Source of the DNA: Heterobilharzia americana
Taxonomy: Eukaryota > Platyhelminthes > Trematoda > Strigeidida > Schistosomatidae
Assembly: GCA_944470555.2 (NCBI GenBank)
Contig: OX104127.1
Coordinates: 112,434,741-112,498,740, forward strand
Direction: 5' to 3'
DNA: 64,000 nucleotides
Positions 11,153-21,990 of this stretch are shown here, piece by piece; the stretch's first letter is position 1, and the number at the start of each line of letters is the position of its first letter. Below the pieces are notes generated by a model. That model worked only from the letters and a program-made list of their open reading frames with translations. It was not told where the DNA came from and made no database searches. A program made the position numbers and the translations under genes.

Positions 11153-11538
11153 CTGCATTTAGAATACAGAAAGATCGCAATCAGTTCAAACAGAAACAAA
11201 CTACCGAACCCAATCCAGACACCAGTTCCTGATGTATTAGTTATTAACAGAAATTTAACGATAACACCAACTACCTTGAGGAAGCAGAGATTTAGAGAGA
11301 AATTTCACGCCAGAATATAACACGCAAGGATACTTTCGTAGGTGATGTGACTGTTAAAAAGTTAAGAACTTCACATCTACCAAGAATAAGGCAACTCTAG
11401 TTTTCACCTTTAAAACTCACAGGATACAAATGGAATTCATCCATATATAGGTTTCGCATTAACCTTCAGAAATTATGATTAACGTTACACTTCACATATG
11501 CATAATTCCTGAAAAACTGGCATGTGAACAGCAAGACG

Positions 11539-11604
<66 letters not shown>

Positions 11605-13048
11605 CACTAGTGCTTTTATATTGTTCTGAATGAGACGCTTTTTGGTGCCCAAACGCTACAGCAGGTAGGAAATGTTATAGGACACAGAAAGATAGACTTG
11701 TTTACATTAGTAAGAAGTCACTGGCTGTCTTGAGACCTTCACTTTACCTTTGATCAGCTATGAATCTTTAGTCCGATGATACCTATCAATATTATCTTTA
11801 GTTTCATCCATCGAATGTAAGTAATGGCTATATTTGATAAAACGAAAAAACACGGAACGGTATATGAAATAAGGTATGGTTAGTTTGTCATCGTTCCTGA
11901 TGACCACCCAAGCCAATCGGAAAGGTAACTAGGAGGTATCTACAAAATCCCACGCCAATGGTAACGCAGATTGGTCATAGTAGTTGTTTATAGAATTACG
12001 TTTTCGGTACACTACTTACGGTTTAAGGACTAAAAGACTTAAGGATTATCATAAGCCCTAGTCAGAAAACATCTGCGCACTGCAATATAGCTGCAGCTAA
12101 ATGTTTCTATGCTGTGATCTACAGGCAGAGCTTTAAGCTCAGGATACGCTATTCACTTAAATTATTGTATTCAGGCAGCAAACCCGTGTTTAGGCATGTT
12201 TCAAGGGTGGGTAGTTAACTGATGGCTGGACTTCACAGTACGCCCTATTTAAACGAAATGAAAACTCAGGTCACTTCCAAATGTCAATTTACGGATTGCC
12301 TGATCTCATTGTGAGTTATTACCGTTTGTCGATTGTTTCTACCATTAAATATAGGTACTATTTTGTGCTTGCTGAGTCGCCGGTCCTCGTTTTCTTATTA
12401 TTATCCCTTCACAACCTACTGCTAGCTGAGTGGACTGCCACCGTCAAACTTATACGAGCTCTTCCGCAAGCCCTCTTCGCGCAACCACGTAGCCACAGAC
12501 TATAAGAAAACTTACCAACAGCTGGTCGCCACATTATAAGGAATGATTAGACCCGCTAAATTTATTAATGCTGTAGTATCGTAGGAGAAGATGCGATCTC
12601 ATAATGGAATGCCATATCTTTATCAATCAGCGACCTCTATGATTTATCTTTTCTCCTCTACTAGGATTTATCTCCTAAGCCCTCAAAAGAGAGTTCAGAA
12701 ATCATGCGTGAATCAACTCAGCGTGGAGTTAAGTTTTTCGCACTGAGTGGTCAACGACTTGAGCTCACTGCCTTAGAAAGTGATATCAGCTTTCTCAGTG
12801 GACGCGTTCAAGAAGAAACTAGGTCTCTATAGGTACATCTAATGCAAGGACTAACGTAGGAAAACTACCTTGTTTCCCTTATCACTGAATACAACATGTA
12901 GTATACTGCATCTATAGATTGGGTTCCTCTCGCGGTAGTGAGTTCAGCACATGACTAATACACATACATTCTTTAAGTAACTTTAAATGCCTGAATTTAG
13001 GCAACCATAATGCAAAACAGTGTGGTCGGAGGTATTGAAGATTCCTAC
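11153..13048. other. Kinesin intron with no further recognised feature apart from a (TA)n tract
   Basis: This 1.9-kb intron lies between the P-loop exon and the next exon. Apart from the TA microsatellite at 11540-11603, I recognise no coding sequence or repeat family. Confidence 0.6.
11540..11603. repeat. (TA)n microsatellite
   Basis: An uninterrupted TA dinucleotide tract of about 64 bp. Confidence 0.97.
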
Positions 13049-13318
13049 CTGTATGTTTTACCTGAAGAAGTCATCCCGTAAGCAAAAATACATGTATTGT
13101 AACCCTCTAAGGCCTTCAGTAGTAGAGGGAATCCAAGTGTATTGTACACCACTTCCTGGCTGGCGTATGGTACGGACCTTGCTTCTCTGTCCAGTGACCA
13201 AAACGTGTGGTCAAATTTATATTCGCGAATATTATTGCTTTTGGCATTAGGCTCACTCAGGTGAACAGTACCTGGTTTGGGCATACTAACGGGACATACA
13301 GGTCCCTCTGAAGCCCCA
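13049..13318 (-). CDS. Kinesin-3 family motor (KIF14-like), P-loop exon
   Basis: The exon encodes the first half of the motor domain: VSMPKPGTVHLSEP, REYKFDHTFWSLD, YASQEVVYNTLGFPLL, EGYNTCIFAYGMTSSGKTY. The ATP-binding P-loop reads GMTSSGKT rather than the usual GQTGSGKT but still fits G-x(4)-G-K-T. FWSLD and Y-A-S-Q-x-x-V-Y, followed by P-L-L, favour the KIF14 branch. The donor after ACATACAG is GTAGGA, and the split serine codon is completed by the next exon. The acceptor at 13319-13320 (CTTTAG) is my choice; an alternative AG lies 11 bases inside the exon. Kinesin-3 motors move along microtubules, and KIF14 acts in cytokinesis in other animals. The exon with the motor's beginning (V-R-V-R-P) was not found upstream. 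Confidence 0.9.
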
Positions 13319-14400
13319 CTAAAGATATGAACCATAGTGCAAAAAGACCTACTCTTTTGTAAACGGCCGCAGCCTGACAGCCACAATCACAGATGAGTTC
13401 ATATTAGTAACAATAGCAGTAACAACGACAATTGTGCATAATCAAAAACTGGAACGAGTCTTCGAGACACATAAACAAAAATCTCATAGTCCGTCTGCCT
13501 AAATTCAATAAATAATAGTACCATTGAATCTCGCATTAACAATAAAAGAAGCCAAGTTCTGTATAATTCAGACTACTTCACATATGACTTTTATAAGAAC
13601 CCTTGAAAAAGAAAGTTCAACATTCTTGATAGGACTTGTCTGGTTTCCAGATATACTGATAGCACGATATGTGTTCTACATTTTTCTCCGTGGTTTTCAG
13701 CTCAGAGAAGTAATAATATAGCTTTGAAGCAGTCAATCAAAGGTGCTGAAAGTACGTCCTCTTGAACGAAATTCTAATCCTCTATAGTGCAGTAGAAGAA
13801 ACGAAACTATTTACATAGATTTGACTGCAATTTTCAAACTATAAGTTGATGTCTTCCTACATGCTGAGGGCAGACAAGATGAAGTGACCGACATAAGTTA
13901 TCACCTTAATCTGTTCTCAAGGTAGAGAATACTACTACAAGATCTTGTCTGAGTTACCGACAAGACTTACAGGACTGATGTAGCTGATCCGTTGGGTTAT
14001 AGGAAAAACTTCAAAACCATCCCATCACTTTGATCCCTATATTCTAAAGCCGTTTTGTCTAGCTCGATGTTGGAAATAAGGTTTCATGGCTTTGGTCGTG
14101 TATCTCAAATTGCTCTTTTTACGAGAATGCATGGAAAGGATGAATTCAAATTCAGATATGTAGTTTGAGAATAGAAGGCCATGAGACCGTGTTGATCCTT
14201 TTCCGGTGGATTTCTGTGATTGTCAAACCCTCTTTCGAACTAGTCATTTGATGACGTAGATGCCACCTCCTTTTATAATCGGTCCCAGGTATTAATTATC
14301 TGACACGAGGACTAGTGCTGTATTGAAAATACGTGCCTCCTTTGACTTCTTATTCTCCTCCTATATCCTCTGCATTCCCACCCGGTGGGAGGAAAAAGTA
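13319..14400. other. Unrecognised sequence upstream of the visible kinesin exons
   Basis: No exon, RNA gene or repeat family could be recognised. It is probably intronic. Confidence 0.4.
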
Positions 14401-14420
14401 AAATGAAATCGGCCACCAAT

Positions 14421-14690
14421 TCATTTCTTGGAAACCCTGTACAGCAGAGCTAGATCTTTTGGTGTGTAATAAAGTAGATAGAAGAGGTTCAGCCCCTGAA
14501 GTCGTTCTTCGAAGGTCAGGCTAGCTATCCCTGGTATCACACCAGTGGCTTTTTTCTGAACTGTTTCGAAAATTTCTGAGTCACATTTCAGATAAGGATC
14601 CGCCACTTGTGCACAGTTTTCTAGGCTGAACCTAACTGAGGATTTCGCACGGGAGAGTGAACACATCAGCACTCATTTTTGTGGACGTTC
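14421..14690 (-). pseudogene. CR1-like reverse transcriptase thumb fragment
   Basis: The minus-strand reading contains SLENCAQVADPYLKCDSEIF, then VQKKATGVIPGI, then FEERLQGLNLFYLLYY. This matches the post-catalytic part of CR1-like RTs (L-E-Y-C-x-Q-x-x-x-P-Y, then V-Q-R-R-A-T-K, then E-E-R-L-x-x-L-N-L-F-S-L). It covers the same region of RT that the remnant at 15182-16260 covers near 15680, so it belongs to a separate insertion. Confidence 0.75.
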
Positions 14691-15518
14691 TCCGTCGTCC
14701 AATAACTGGTTAGGCAGCCTGTGTGAACCTGTCTATCTCTTGGTGCTCGTTTCTAGGTCGTTTGGAATGGTCCCCGGTCTCTGGCGGATTCCAGTGCAGC
14801 AGATCCAGCCACTCGTCCGCAACGGCCCTGGCATACTCAGCAGGTGGTTGGGTGTTGGTTAGTTTTCCGGAACTGCAATGCAGTAGGGTCCTCCGAATGT
14901 CAAGTCGCTGCGTAGCAGTCCGAAGTGGTCGCAAGGCAGAGCTGGGGATACTGAAGAGCCTATCTGAGAGGGCAAATGTACGTCACTAAACGAAAAGGAA
15001 AATGAAATGGGTTAGTCGGTATACACCAAAATAAGACAAGAGGGATGCAAAGATAGGGAGAACTTAGGTGGGGTTAAATCATACCGAGTAAGAAAGATAT
15101 AAATCACTCATATGATTTTGGTAAGAAGAGAATTAGTGTAGAGGTAACAGTGTTGGAACGGTGTAACAACGATTGATTTCTTCAGTCTAGTTTGTATTTC
15201 AACCTGATGAGTGTAAACCATGGGTCAGAGCGTAACTTTGTTTTTTCTTGAAACTGTCGAGAGTTGGAGGGGAGACTACCTCTGCTAGTGATGCACCCCA
15301 GCCGCGCAGACTCGAAGAGAGAAGTGTGAACGCAAGCAAAATTTTGACCTGTGGTGGGCAACTCTCCTTGAAATTCCGTGAGGATCACTATGGAGGCTAC
15401 TTGATAGTATTCACCGTTCGTGTGACGGGTTATTTAGTGTTTTGTAGACCACTGTTGAATCGTCTTGTGACCTTCGATGACCAAGAGAGTGAAGGCCGAA
15501 GTTTTTTATTCTGTCTTC

Positions 15519-15635
15519 ATGCATTCAGCTGACGAGTCTTGAAGAGGACGAAATGTGCATCCTGGATTCCACTGCTAGCCACCATCCATGTTTACTGTGA
15601 GAAACGGGGTTGGTTGCAAATGATGGATACATCAT
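15519..15635 (+). mobile_element. 117-bp SMα-like insertion flanked by a 7-bp target duplication
   Basis: TGTCTTC occurs immediately on both sides (15512-15518 and 15636-15642). The interrupted CR1 reading is restored when the insert and one repeat are removed, so the boundaries are supported in two independent ways. The insert carries a hammerhead fold followed by CTGGATTCCACTGCTAGCC. This resembles what I know of the SMα retroposons of schistosomes, but I cannot run the comparison. Confidence 0.8.
15523..15567 (+). ncRNA. Type I hammerhead ribozyme
   Basis: All conserved elements are present in order. Stem I is ATTCAG (15523-15528) pairing with CTGGAT (15562-15567), with one G-U pair. The core is CTGACGA (15529-15535). 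Stem II is GTCT (15536-15539) pairing with GGAC (15546-15549), closed by the loop TGAAGA. GAAA follows at 15550-15553. Stem III is very short (ATG with CAT, 2-nt loop, 15553-15560), followed by the cleavage nucleotide C at 15561 (AUC). Position 7 of the core may be any base. Such short stem III hammerheads are known from schistosome SMα and from Penelope-like elements, and often cleave best as dimers. Activity is not shown here. Confidence 0.85.
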
Positions 15636-16789
15636 TGTCTTCCTATGGTTTTTGGTGAAACCCCACAACGCCCTCTTTTACTAGCCTCTGGAATTTCTCC
15701 GGGAGGCGTGCGCCTTCTTTCAGGTGCGGCGAGACGAGGACGTTACAGGCCCCGGAGTGGGGTCGTTTATAGGTCTTGTAGAGTTTCAAAAAGAGCTCTG
15801 AGGTGAGGACGTTTAGTTGTCTACGCAAAAAGTGTAGTATAGCGTGTGCTTTCGAGGCATCTCTCGGGTATTTGGTACTAGTGTCCGATTTCTCCGCCAG
15901 CATTAAGCCCTGATCTTCCTCTGTGGAGTTATAAGCTGGATGTGGACCAAGGAGAGGGCAGGATACTTTCAGCGGATCAGGGGTGCGGAAAAAACGTGGG
16001 CCGGCATTTATCCAGGTCAAGTGCAAATCAGTTGTTTTTGGCCCACTTCTCAGGTGTTTTGACGTCGTCCTGCTGAGTACTCGATTTCGCTTTCCATATC
16101 ACTGCTCCACATAAATTGACGTCGCCGGTGTTAAGGAGAATTGAAGAGCCGATATGCAATAGGAGACCATTCACCAGCAGCAAGAACAACGACGGGCCCA
16201 GAATTGCTCCTGGCAATACACTGGACAATCCAGCGTCGATAATGCGAGTAGAGGAAGCTTACTGTTTCCGAGATCTCGCTTCTAAGTCCTGAGGCTCGGT
16301 TCTTTGTGTTCGGGTGCGCTCCCTTGATGGTTACAGAAGTCTCTGCGTTCTTTCTGTCTATAGCTTCGGAGGTAGCAATTGTTTGTTTGAAGGTATTTCG
16401 CTTGCAGATCGTAGCTCAGTTTCTGTTGGGGAGGGTAACGTAGCTGTTGACAAGGTCAATCAACCTTTTGCAATTCCTGTTTTTGTAAGTCCCCCAAGTA
16501 AGTATTAAGCGTTACTTAAAAAGTTCTAGAAATAGGGTGGGTGGGAGATGGGAAAAAGAGGTGTGAAACATGCTTATGGAAGGATAAATGTCACTGATTA
16601 TATTGGGGAGAAGGGATGCATCCTATCGCGGATACTGTGGTTATGGAGTACCGGAATGGAAGAGCATATCATCAGTTGCTACTGACAAATGTTCGTGGTA
16701 AGCTATTTGCTCTCATGTACTCGCTCAGTAGCCGGGCTGGAAGATAGGAGGTGACAGCCGAGAATACTCTGAACGGTACTGGTCGCAGG

Positions 16790-18000
16790 AGAACTATCTA
16801 CTGAACTTCCAGCCCGGCAGACCGTGGCATACTTTCGCAGTACCGTATAGCACCCCCTGTTCCATCTTTTACACCGTGCCATGCCATGAGAGCTTCTGTT
16901 AGTGATGCCTTGGAGCCAAAAAGTGAAGCCAACAATTTTGACAAGAAAGTGCTCTGCAGGTGTGAAATTCCTAATAACCCACCTAAGCAGCCGGCAGGCA
17001 AATCTTCAAGTCCCATTTTTGCCGCTAGCCTTCCCTGCCACTCATCATCATGGGGGTAGTTGACACACTTTAGGGATCCGCTCGCCAGTCTGGGCATTCT
17101 TTGCAACACCACGGTTGCAGCTTTGTATATACTGCTAGGTGAGGGCTTTCTCGCCGCATCCCCGGGTGACCCAAAGTTTATCTCGGTTCAGAAGCTGACA
17201 CTATCTGGCCGGCGCGACAGCTGCGGCCTGTTCTCCAACTGTTTCGTCGTCCCTGATGATACCCAAAGAGATGGTGGCTTGTCTCGAGGTGCTCCACGTC
17301 CTCAGGAAGGCCGGAACGGGCTAGCAGCTATGGTCTCTATTCCTGACTTTCCACAGCAGTTGTCTCATTTCTCCTTGTCGGGCCGTTCTCTTTTTTCCAA
17401 AGGTGAGTCCGTTGGCGTTTGGACGTTGGACAGGGTGGTGGAGATCGTTCTTTTGTCTTGTAGGTGGGGATGCTTGGCTTGGTAGCCAGTGCTTTCGGTC
17501 TACCTTTCGGCCTACTTACTTCCGCCCATGCGACCTCGACAAAACCTACTTCTTCAGGTTGTCCATCTCCGTTGGATCGTTCTGGCTCCATTGGCGCCAG
17601 TGGGGAAGTCGTCGGTACCCTGCTTGAAGTAGGAGCTAGTTTCTATCTCTAGAGGTGACACCTTTGTACACTTGTGGGGCTTGCTCGGTTGCTGAGGGAT
17701 CATGAAAGCTCGTGCTTTGCAGTATATCTGGTTGTAGCAGGCTTTCCAGCTTGCAGGTAGTGACAGCAAGTAACTTCTGACATTCTGAACACGTATACCA
17801 AATCCACTTTCGTGGGTGCTTCCTCATGAAGCTGCAATACTGGCCTGGAAATCCACCATCACAGTTGCAGTGTACCCATTTTGGCGCACGTTGAACACAA
17901 GGGCTTTGTGAGCCTCTGACACTGATTCTTTGAAAACACCACAGTTGTCAGAGGTTCGCTCTTCGTTGCTGACTGGGTGGTTCGTTTTCTGTGAGGTGAG
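16790..18000 (-). pseudogene. CR1-like ORF1 remnant with a PHD-like zinc finger
   Basis: On the minus strand, two overlapping frames give a Cys/His-rich pattern: CSTCAK, then WVHCNCDGGFPGQYCSF, then WIWYTCSEC (the final C-S-E-C at 17791-17780). This has the spacing of a PHD-type finger, which CR1-group ORF1 proteins are known to carry. A basic Pro/Lys-rich stretch follows (17591-17337), then a segment (17112-16798) with DDEWQGRLAAKMGLEDL and FGSKASLTEALMAWHGVK, plausibly the ORF1 C-terminus. Several frameshifts and stops separate these parts. It precedes the RT remnant on the same strand, but no endonuclease lies between them, so the two may not be one element. Confidence 0.55.
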
Positions 18001-18799
18001 GCCAAGCGTAGCGTGTATCAGTGCGTTCGTTGTTCAACATGCGCGTTTCCCCCGTGCTTAAGTTTTGCATACGGGAGTTTTGAGGACGTTTTACCATCAA
18101 TCCAACGACATGAGCTTACTGGTTTTAGTAAATGCCGCGTCTGGTGTGACAGCGCTGTGGAGATCTCAGAAGGTGTGAGCATTGCTGCGCCCATCTTTTC
18201 TGCACCAGCTAGATTCTGTCCACTTACAGACCTAGTTATGCCATTTCGGGCTTGCGACCCAGTGTTCTGTACCATCATAGTTAAGTAGTTTAACGCATAA
18301 ATAATATAAATGGAAAGGAGAATAAAGTGTAATGCAGATCGCTTGCTAGCAGGAACTCGGTACTCGGTTTCTCTCACGTTATCAGCAACTTCGATCGAAT
18401 GCTTCAAGTGTGTACGTGATGACTCAGAAAGATGTTTCTTAACGAATGATAATAATGATATTTATCCCTAAATGTACAGATACACACCATTTTAACGGGT
18501 ATGAATAGGTTTCTACACAAAGTACATGTATAATACCCACCTATTATCACGAGAAGATATAGGTGTTACTTTTTCATATAATGGAACATCAATGAAGAAT
18601 AAGCATGCAAAAAGTTGCAGGTTGGACGAGTGGAGATATTGTCCTCATACCAACAAAAAGACAAGGCTTGTATCTCGATACTGCGTGTGTTACCTTAACG
18701 TTTTGGCAATCTCCCGTCCAGAAGGATGTTATCGGTTTGGACCTTTGTTGACGCATGATCCTAGGCTTGTAGATTGTTCCTTCGCCATGAATCGGTACA

Positions 18800-19900
18800 A
18801 GCTTTAGGAGCTTACCTCAAGCTGCAGCACGGGGTCGGACCAGTCCCTTGTTTCTACACAACCTGATGTCGCACTGATTTCATTGGGCCTTACATGCATC
18901 ACGATCTGGCCCTTCTCTGAAGAGCCTCCACTCATACAATGTTTTCTCTTTATTTTCGGGAGGCTCTCGGTGCCTCGGTTTAACCATGAGTCCCAATCTC
19001 TGCTTTCGGTTATCACCAAGAGGGTGCTTCAAGAATTTCCCAAGTTAACGGTCCCTCTTAATAGTTCCTAACGCTGGTCGACCGACAAGGCGTGCTAATC
19101 TGATGGTCAGGGAGCCACCGACAGACATTCATTCATCACCCCGTAGTTTGTCTTGTTTTAACAGAGCCACGAATTGGATCTCTTCCACGACAATTGTTAC
19201 CAGGTCGAACACTGCAATGGCGTGGCCACTACTCGTAACGGAAGTTTTAACGTGGATGTTCTCAACCAACGAATGGTCACTGATCAACAGACGGTCCGCC
19301 TGAGGTAGCGTGCCACCCGATCCCCAGCTGGCGTCGTCGCTAATTTTTTTGTACAGTCCTGCCATTTGGATGACGTTTAGAAGGCTACGACCAAACTTCC
19401 GGCTCGGAGTCATGCTGTCGTGCTCCAGGCCGAGAACTGGGGCGTTGAAGTCACCAACTGTTAGGATCTGGTAATACCCCATACTCGACACTGTTGACAT
19501 TACTTGGAGTAATCGTTGGTTGTGTTCCGCTTTGCTCTTAGAGGACAGGTAGACTCGTCTAACCAGGCGCTTGGTGCCTCTGACCACGTAGGGGGACCAG
19601 GTCGAGTCTGGGAGCTCAGTCAACACACTGCTAGGAGTTTGTTCACCGTCGAACCAAGTGTTCATGTGCGTTGCAACCTCCCTTTGTCCTTGTGTTCCCT
19701 GTCCTTTGAGCGAAAAACATGCCATCTATAGCCACTTTGGTATCCTGTGTCCGGTGACAAAAATGTTTCCGTCAGGAATGATTTTCGCGACAGGCGGGAA
19801 CAAAGGGGTAGAAGCTGTAACATTTTACCTTGGAGTCCCCTCATGTTGCGATGAGAGGTGCTGCTCACAACAGCTGTCTCACTCAAAGGCTGCATCCCAT
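18800..19900 (-). pseudogene. CR1-like AP endonuclease remnant
   Basis: The minus strand reads FLTETFLSPDTGYQSGYR near 19770, then after a frameshift around 19720 runs through a 198-codon ORF (19725-19129). That ORF contains QILTVGDFNAPVLG, GRSLLNVIQMAGLYK, QADRLLISDHSLVENIHV and TSSGHAIAVFDLV. L-T-E-T-x-L-S, G-D-F-N-x-P and the final S-D-H are the hallmarks of the endonuclease of CR1-like ORF2. Here the last is S-G-H (GGC at 19223-19225 in place of an aspartate codon), which should abolish catalysis. Further EN-RT linker fragments extend to about 18800. Confidence 0.8.
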
Positions 19901-20930
19901 TTGGCTATAGTAACAGCATATGTGTGACAGTCGCCGCCACACCCATAGGGTTTGGCCAAGTGCTTTCGTCCTAATCTTCGACGTTTCCGCTTGGCGGTTT
20001 TCGCCGGTGAGTCAGAGCTGGTGCTAGATGTGGCAATGGGGCCGGCGTTTCCTTGAATGAAGGCTGATATATTTAGTGTTATTAGGGCCAGTGGTTTGGC
20101 CAACTTGGGGAGTTGGAAGGAGTGGGCATTCGCCTGGGTTTGACCTAAGTGGTGGGCTAGCATTCCTCAAGCCTTTCTTCGTCACTTTTTGACACCCCGC
20201 AGTTCCGGCCGTAGTTATTACTGAGGATGTGGTGGTCAGTGATTGTGTTAAGGCTGTACTTAGGGTGTTAGGAGACTAGATCTTTCCAAAGGTCGTACAC
20301 CGTTACCACGAGCGTAAGTAGATGAGGGTGGCAACCGAGTCAGTGAAAATAGCAGAGCAAAAAATATGTGAAGCAGGTAAACAGCAAATTATGGATCTTG
20401 CCTCTAGTCGTCTGGCACTGCGACTCTACTGAATTCCATAGGCTACCAGCAGGTCCTGGGCATGGAGATCAGTGGGGGTATATTCCGCTGGAAATGCAGC
20501 AACCTGAGCCACAGCATCTGGTCGGGATGGCCAGACCCATCACACAATCGTCTGGCCGAGGTGAACAAATGGGCTGTTGTACGTTCCGCGACAGAACTGT
20601 TGCAAAATCGTTGGATAGAGAGTTGAAGGCTCCCAGTGGACGGTCCCATATGCGAATTTCGTCGATTAGGACGGAGGCGGGGGAAACGAGTCATTATTCA
20701 GGAAGCGCGCCGTGTTGTATTTTCCGAGCTACTCCCAGTCTCTTACAACTGTGGATTATGACCAACCGACTATGACTTGAGGTCTCTATTCCATGATTCA
20801 CTTTAGGCTTTATGTCATTGCTGAGGGTGGATAAGTCCACCGGTATCGGAGGTGTTACCACCTGCATGCCTCGCGCGAGTACCCACACAATTATCTGGCT
20901 TCGCCTGCATCGCCCATTTCTATGGCCAAG
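19901..20930 (-). other. Probable upstream part of the CR1-like element (unassigned)
   Basis: Short minus-strand ORFs (20163-19879, 20694-20443, 20888-20694) precede the endonuclease remnant. The GC content is higher than in the flanks. One contains SPAKTAKRKRRRLGRKHL. The position suggests the end of ORF1 or the 5' region of the same element, but no domain can be named. Confidence 0.35.
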
Positions 20931-21319
20931 TAAGCGAGATGCTTAAGCCGATATGAAGTGTGTGTACATGCTCATCAATACTAACTTCTTCCCAGATTTC
21001 TTGACATTTGATAGTTCATTGATATCATTGAACCCAGGGCTGCGCTTACGGTATTCCAATTTGAACCGACTTCTGAGTGAAGAGGTGAGAATTAATACTT
21101 GCACTTTCCCTCTATAAACAAGGAACTATCCGATTCATGCAAGCAGACTGCCAGTGGCTGCAAAACTCTCCAGTTTCATGAGCAGCCTGTATGTATATAG
21201 TCTCACTACTTCAATATAGACTGGAGATGGTAATTTCAGTGGTCACTCAGACGCACCTTAGGTTGTTATAAACGGTACTAACTGCAAGATCCTTGTAGGC
21301 TGAGTGGATAGACTACCGT

Positions 21320-21990
21320 GCTCAACGAAAGAACATAATGAACTTGTAGCCAGATCATTTGACCTTGTCGGATCCCTCACCGCTGAGTTCAGACTGACTG
21401 GATGTGACTTATACTTCCCTAAAGTTAATTGGGAGGCTGGTTGCTGCCCTCATTGACTCGGTGAGATACTCACCATCATAGATATCTATAGGTGGGAGCA
21501 TTATGTCCAGGAATCTGCCCACAGAAATAGTATATTATATCTGGCCTTTCGCCATGACGTCATCCCTGTGGCCACCTTCGTTAGTGGCGAATTCTCTAAT
21601 AGTGACTATGGAACGGGTTTCTGTTGCTCTCTAGTTCTTCGTCCCAACGAGAAAAACAAGCATTCTCCAAATCACGTTCAGTATCGGAGCTGAAAGAATA
21701 CAGAGTGGGAAATGATCATGGAGCTCCGCAGGTGCATTCTATGGGGTGACTAATTTACCACGACTTTATCAACAGTCACACTTCCACTTTTCTGGAAAAT
21801 ATTTGACTACGTCTAGACTTCGTCGCTCCTGTTAAGACAATTCATGTGTAAGGACTAGCACCTATCTACCCCTTAAATTTTCCGCGGTTAACCTAAGAAA
21901 TTATCATCGCGACGCTACCCGTCGAGAAACTTCATGTCGCTGTATTCAGTTTGTGAAACTTGTGAATCTGTTAAAAAGTTGCGTGTGACG
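21320..21990 (+). pseudogene. Second CR1-like endonuclease remnant, plus strand
   Basis: The plus strand reads AEFRLTGCDLYFPKVNWEAG (diverged from G-D-F-N-x-P-x-x-x-W), then WEHYVQESAHRNSILYLAF, then HDVIPVATFVSGEFSNSDYG. This is the order of CR1 endonuclease boxes: W-x-Q-H-V, then R-x-x-N-I-L-D-L-V-F, then S-D-H. The catalytic S-D-H is S-D-Y (21601-21609). Linker-like sequence (GAFYGVTNLPRLYQQ) follows to about 21990. It is opposite in orientation to the other CR1 remnants, so it is a separate insertion. Confidence 0.7.

Larger units (their letters stand above)
15182..16260 (-). pseudogene. CR1-like reverse transcriptase, 3' half, interrupted by a ribozyme-bearing insertion
   Basis: The minus strand reads from the RT catalytic region (AILGPSLFLLLVNGLLLHIG, then SSILLNTGDVNLC at 16228-16028) into the thumb (MHLTWINAGP, LLGPHPAYNSTEEDQGLML, ASKAHAILHFLRRQLNVLT, ELFLKLYKTYKRPH). 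It ends in a C-terminal segment (NFGLHSLGHRRSQDDSTVVY, then EVVSPPTLDSFKKK) down to 15182. The catalytic box A-D-D has become T-G-D, so the copy is dead. A 117-bp insertion (15519-15635) splits it. Removing the insertion and one flanking repeat joins both sides in one frame, with a single TAG left at the junction. Confidence 0.85.
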
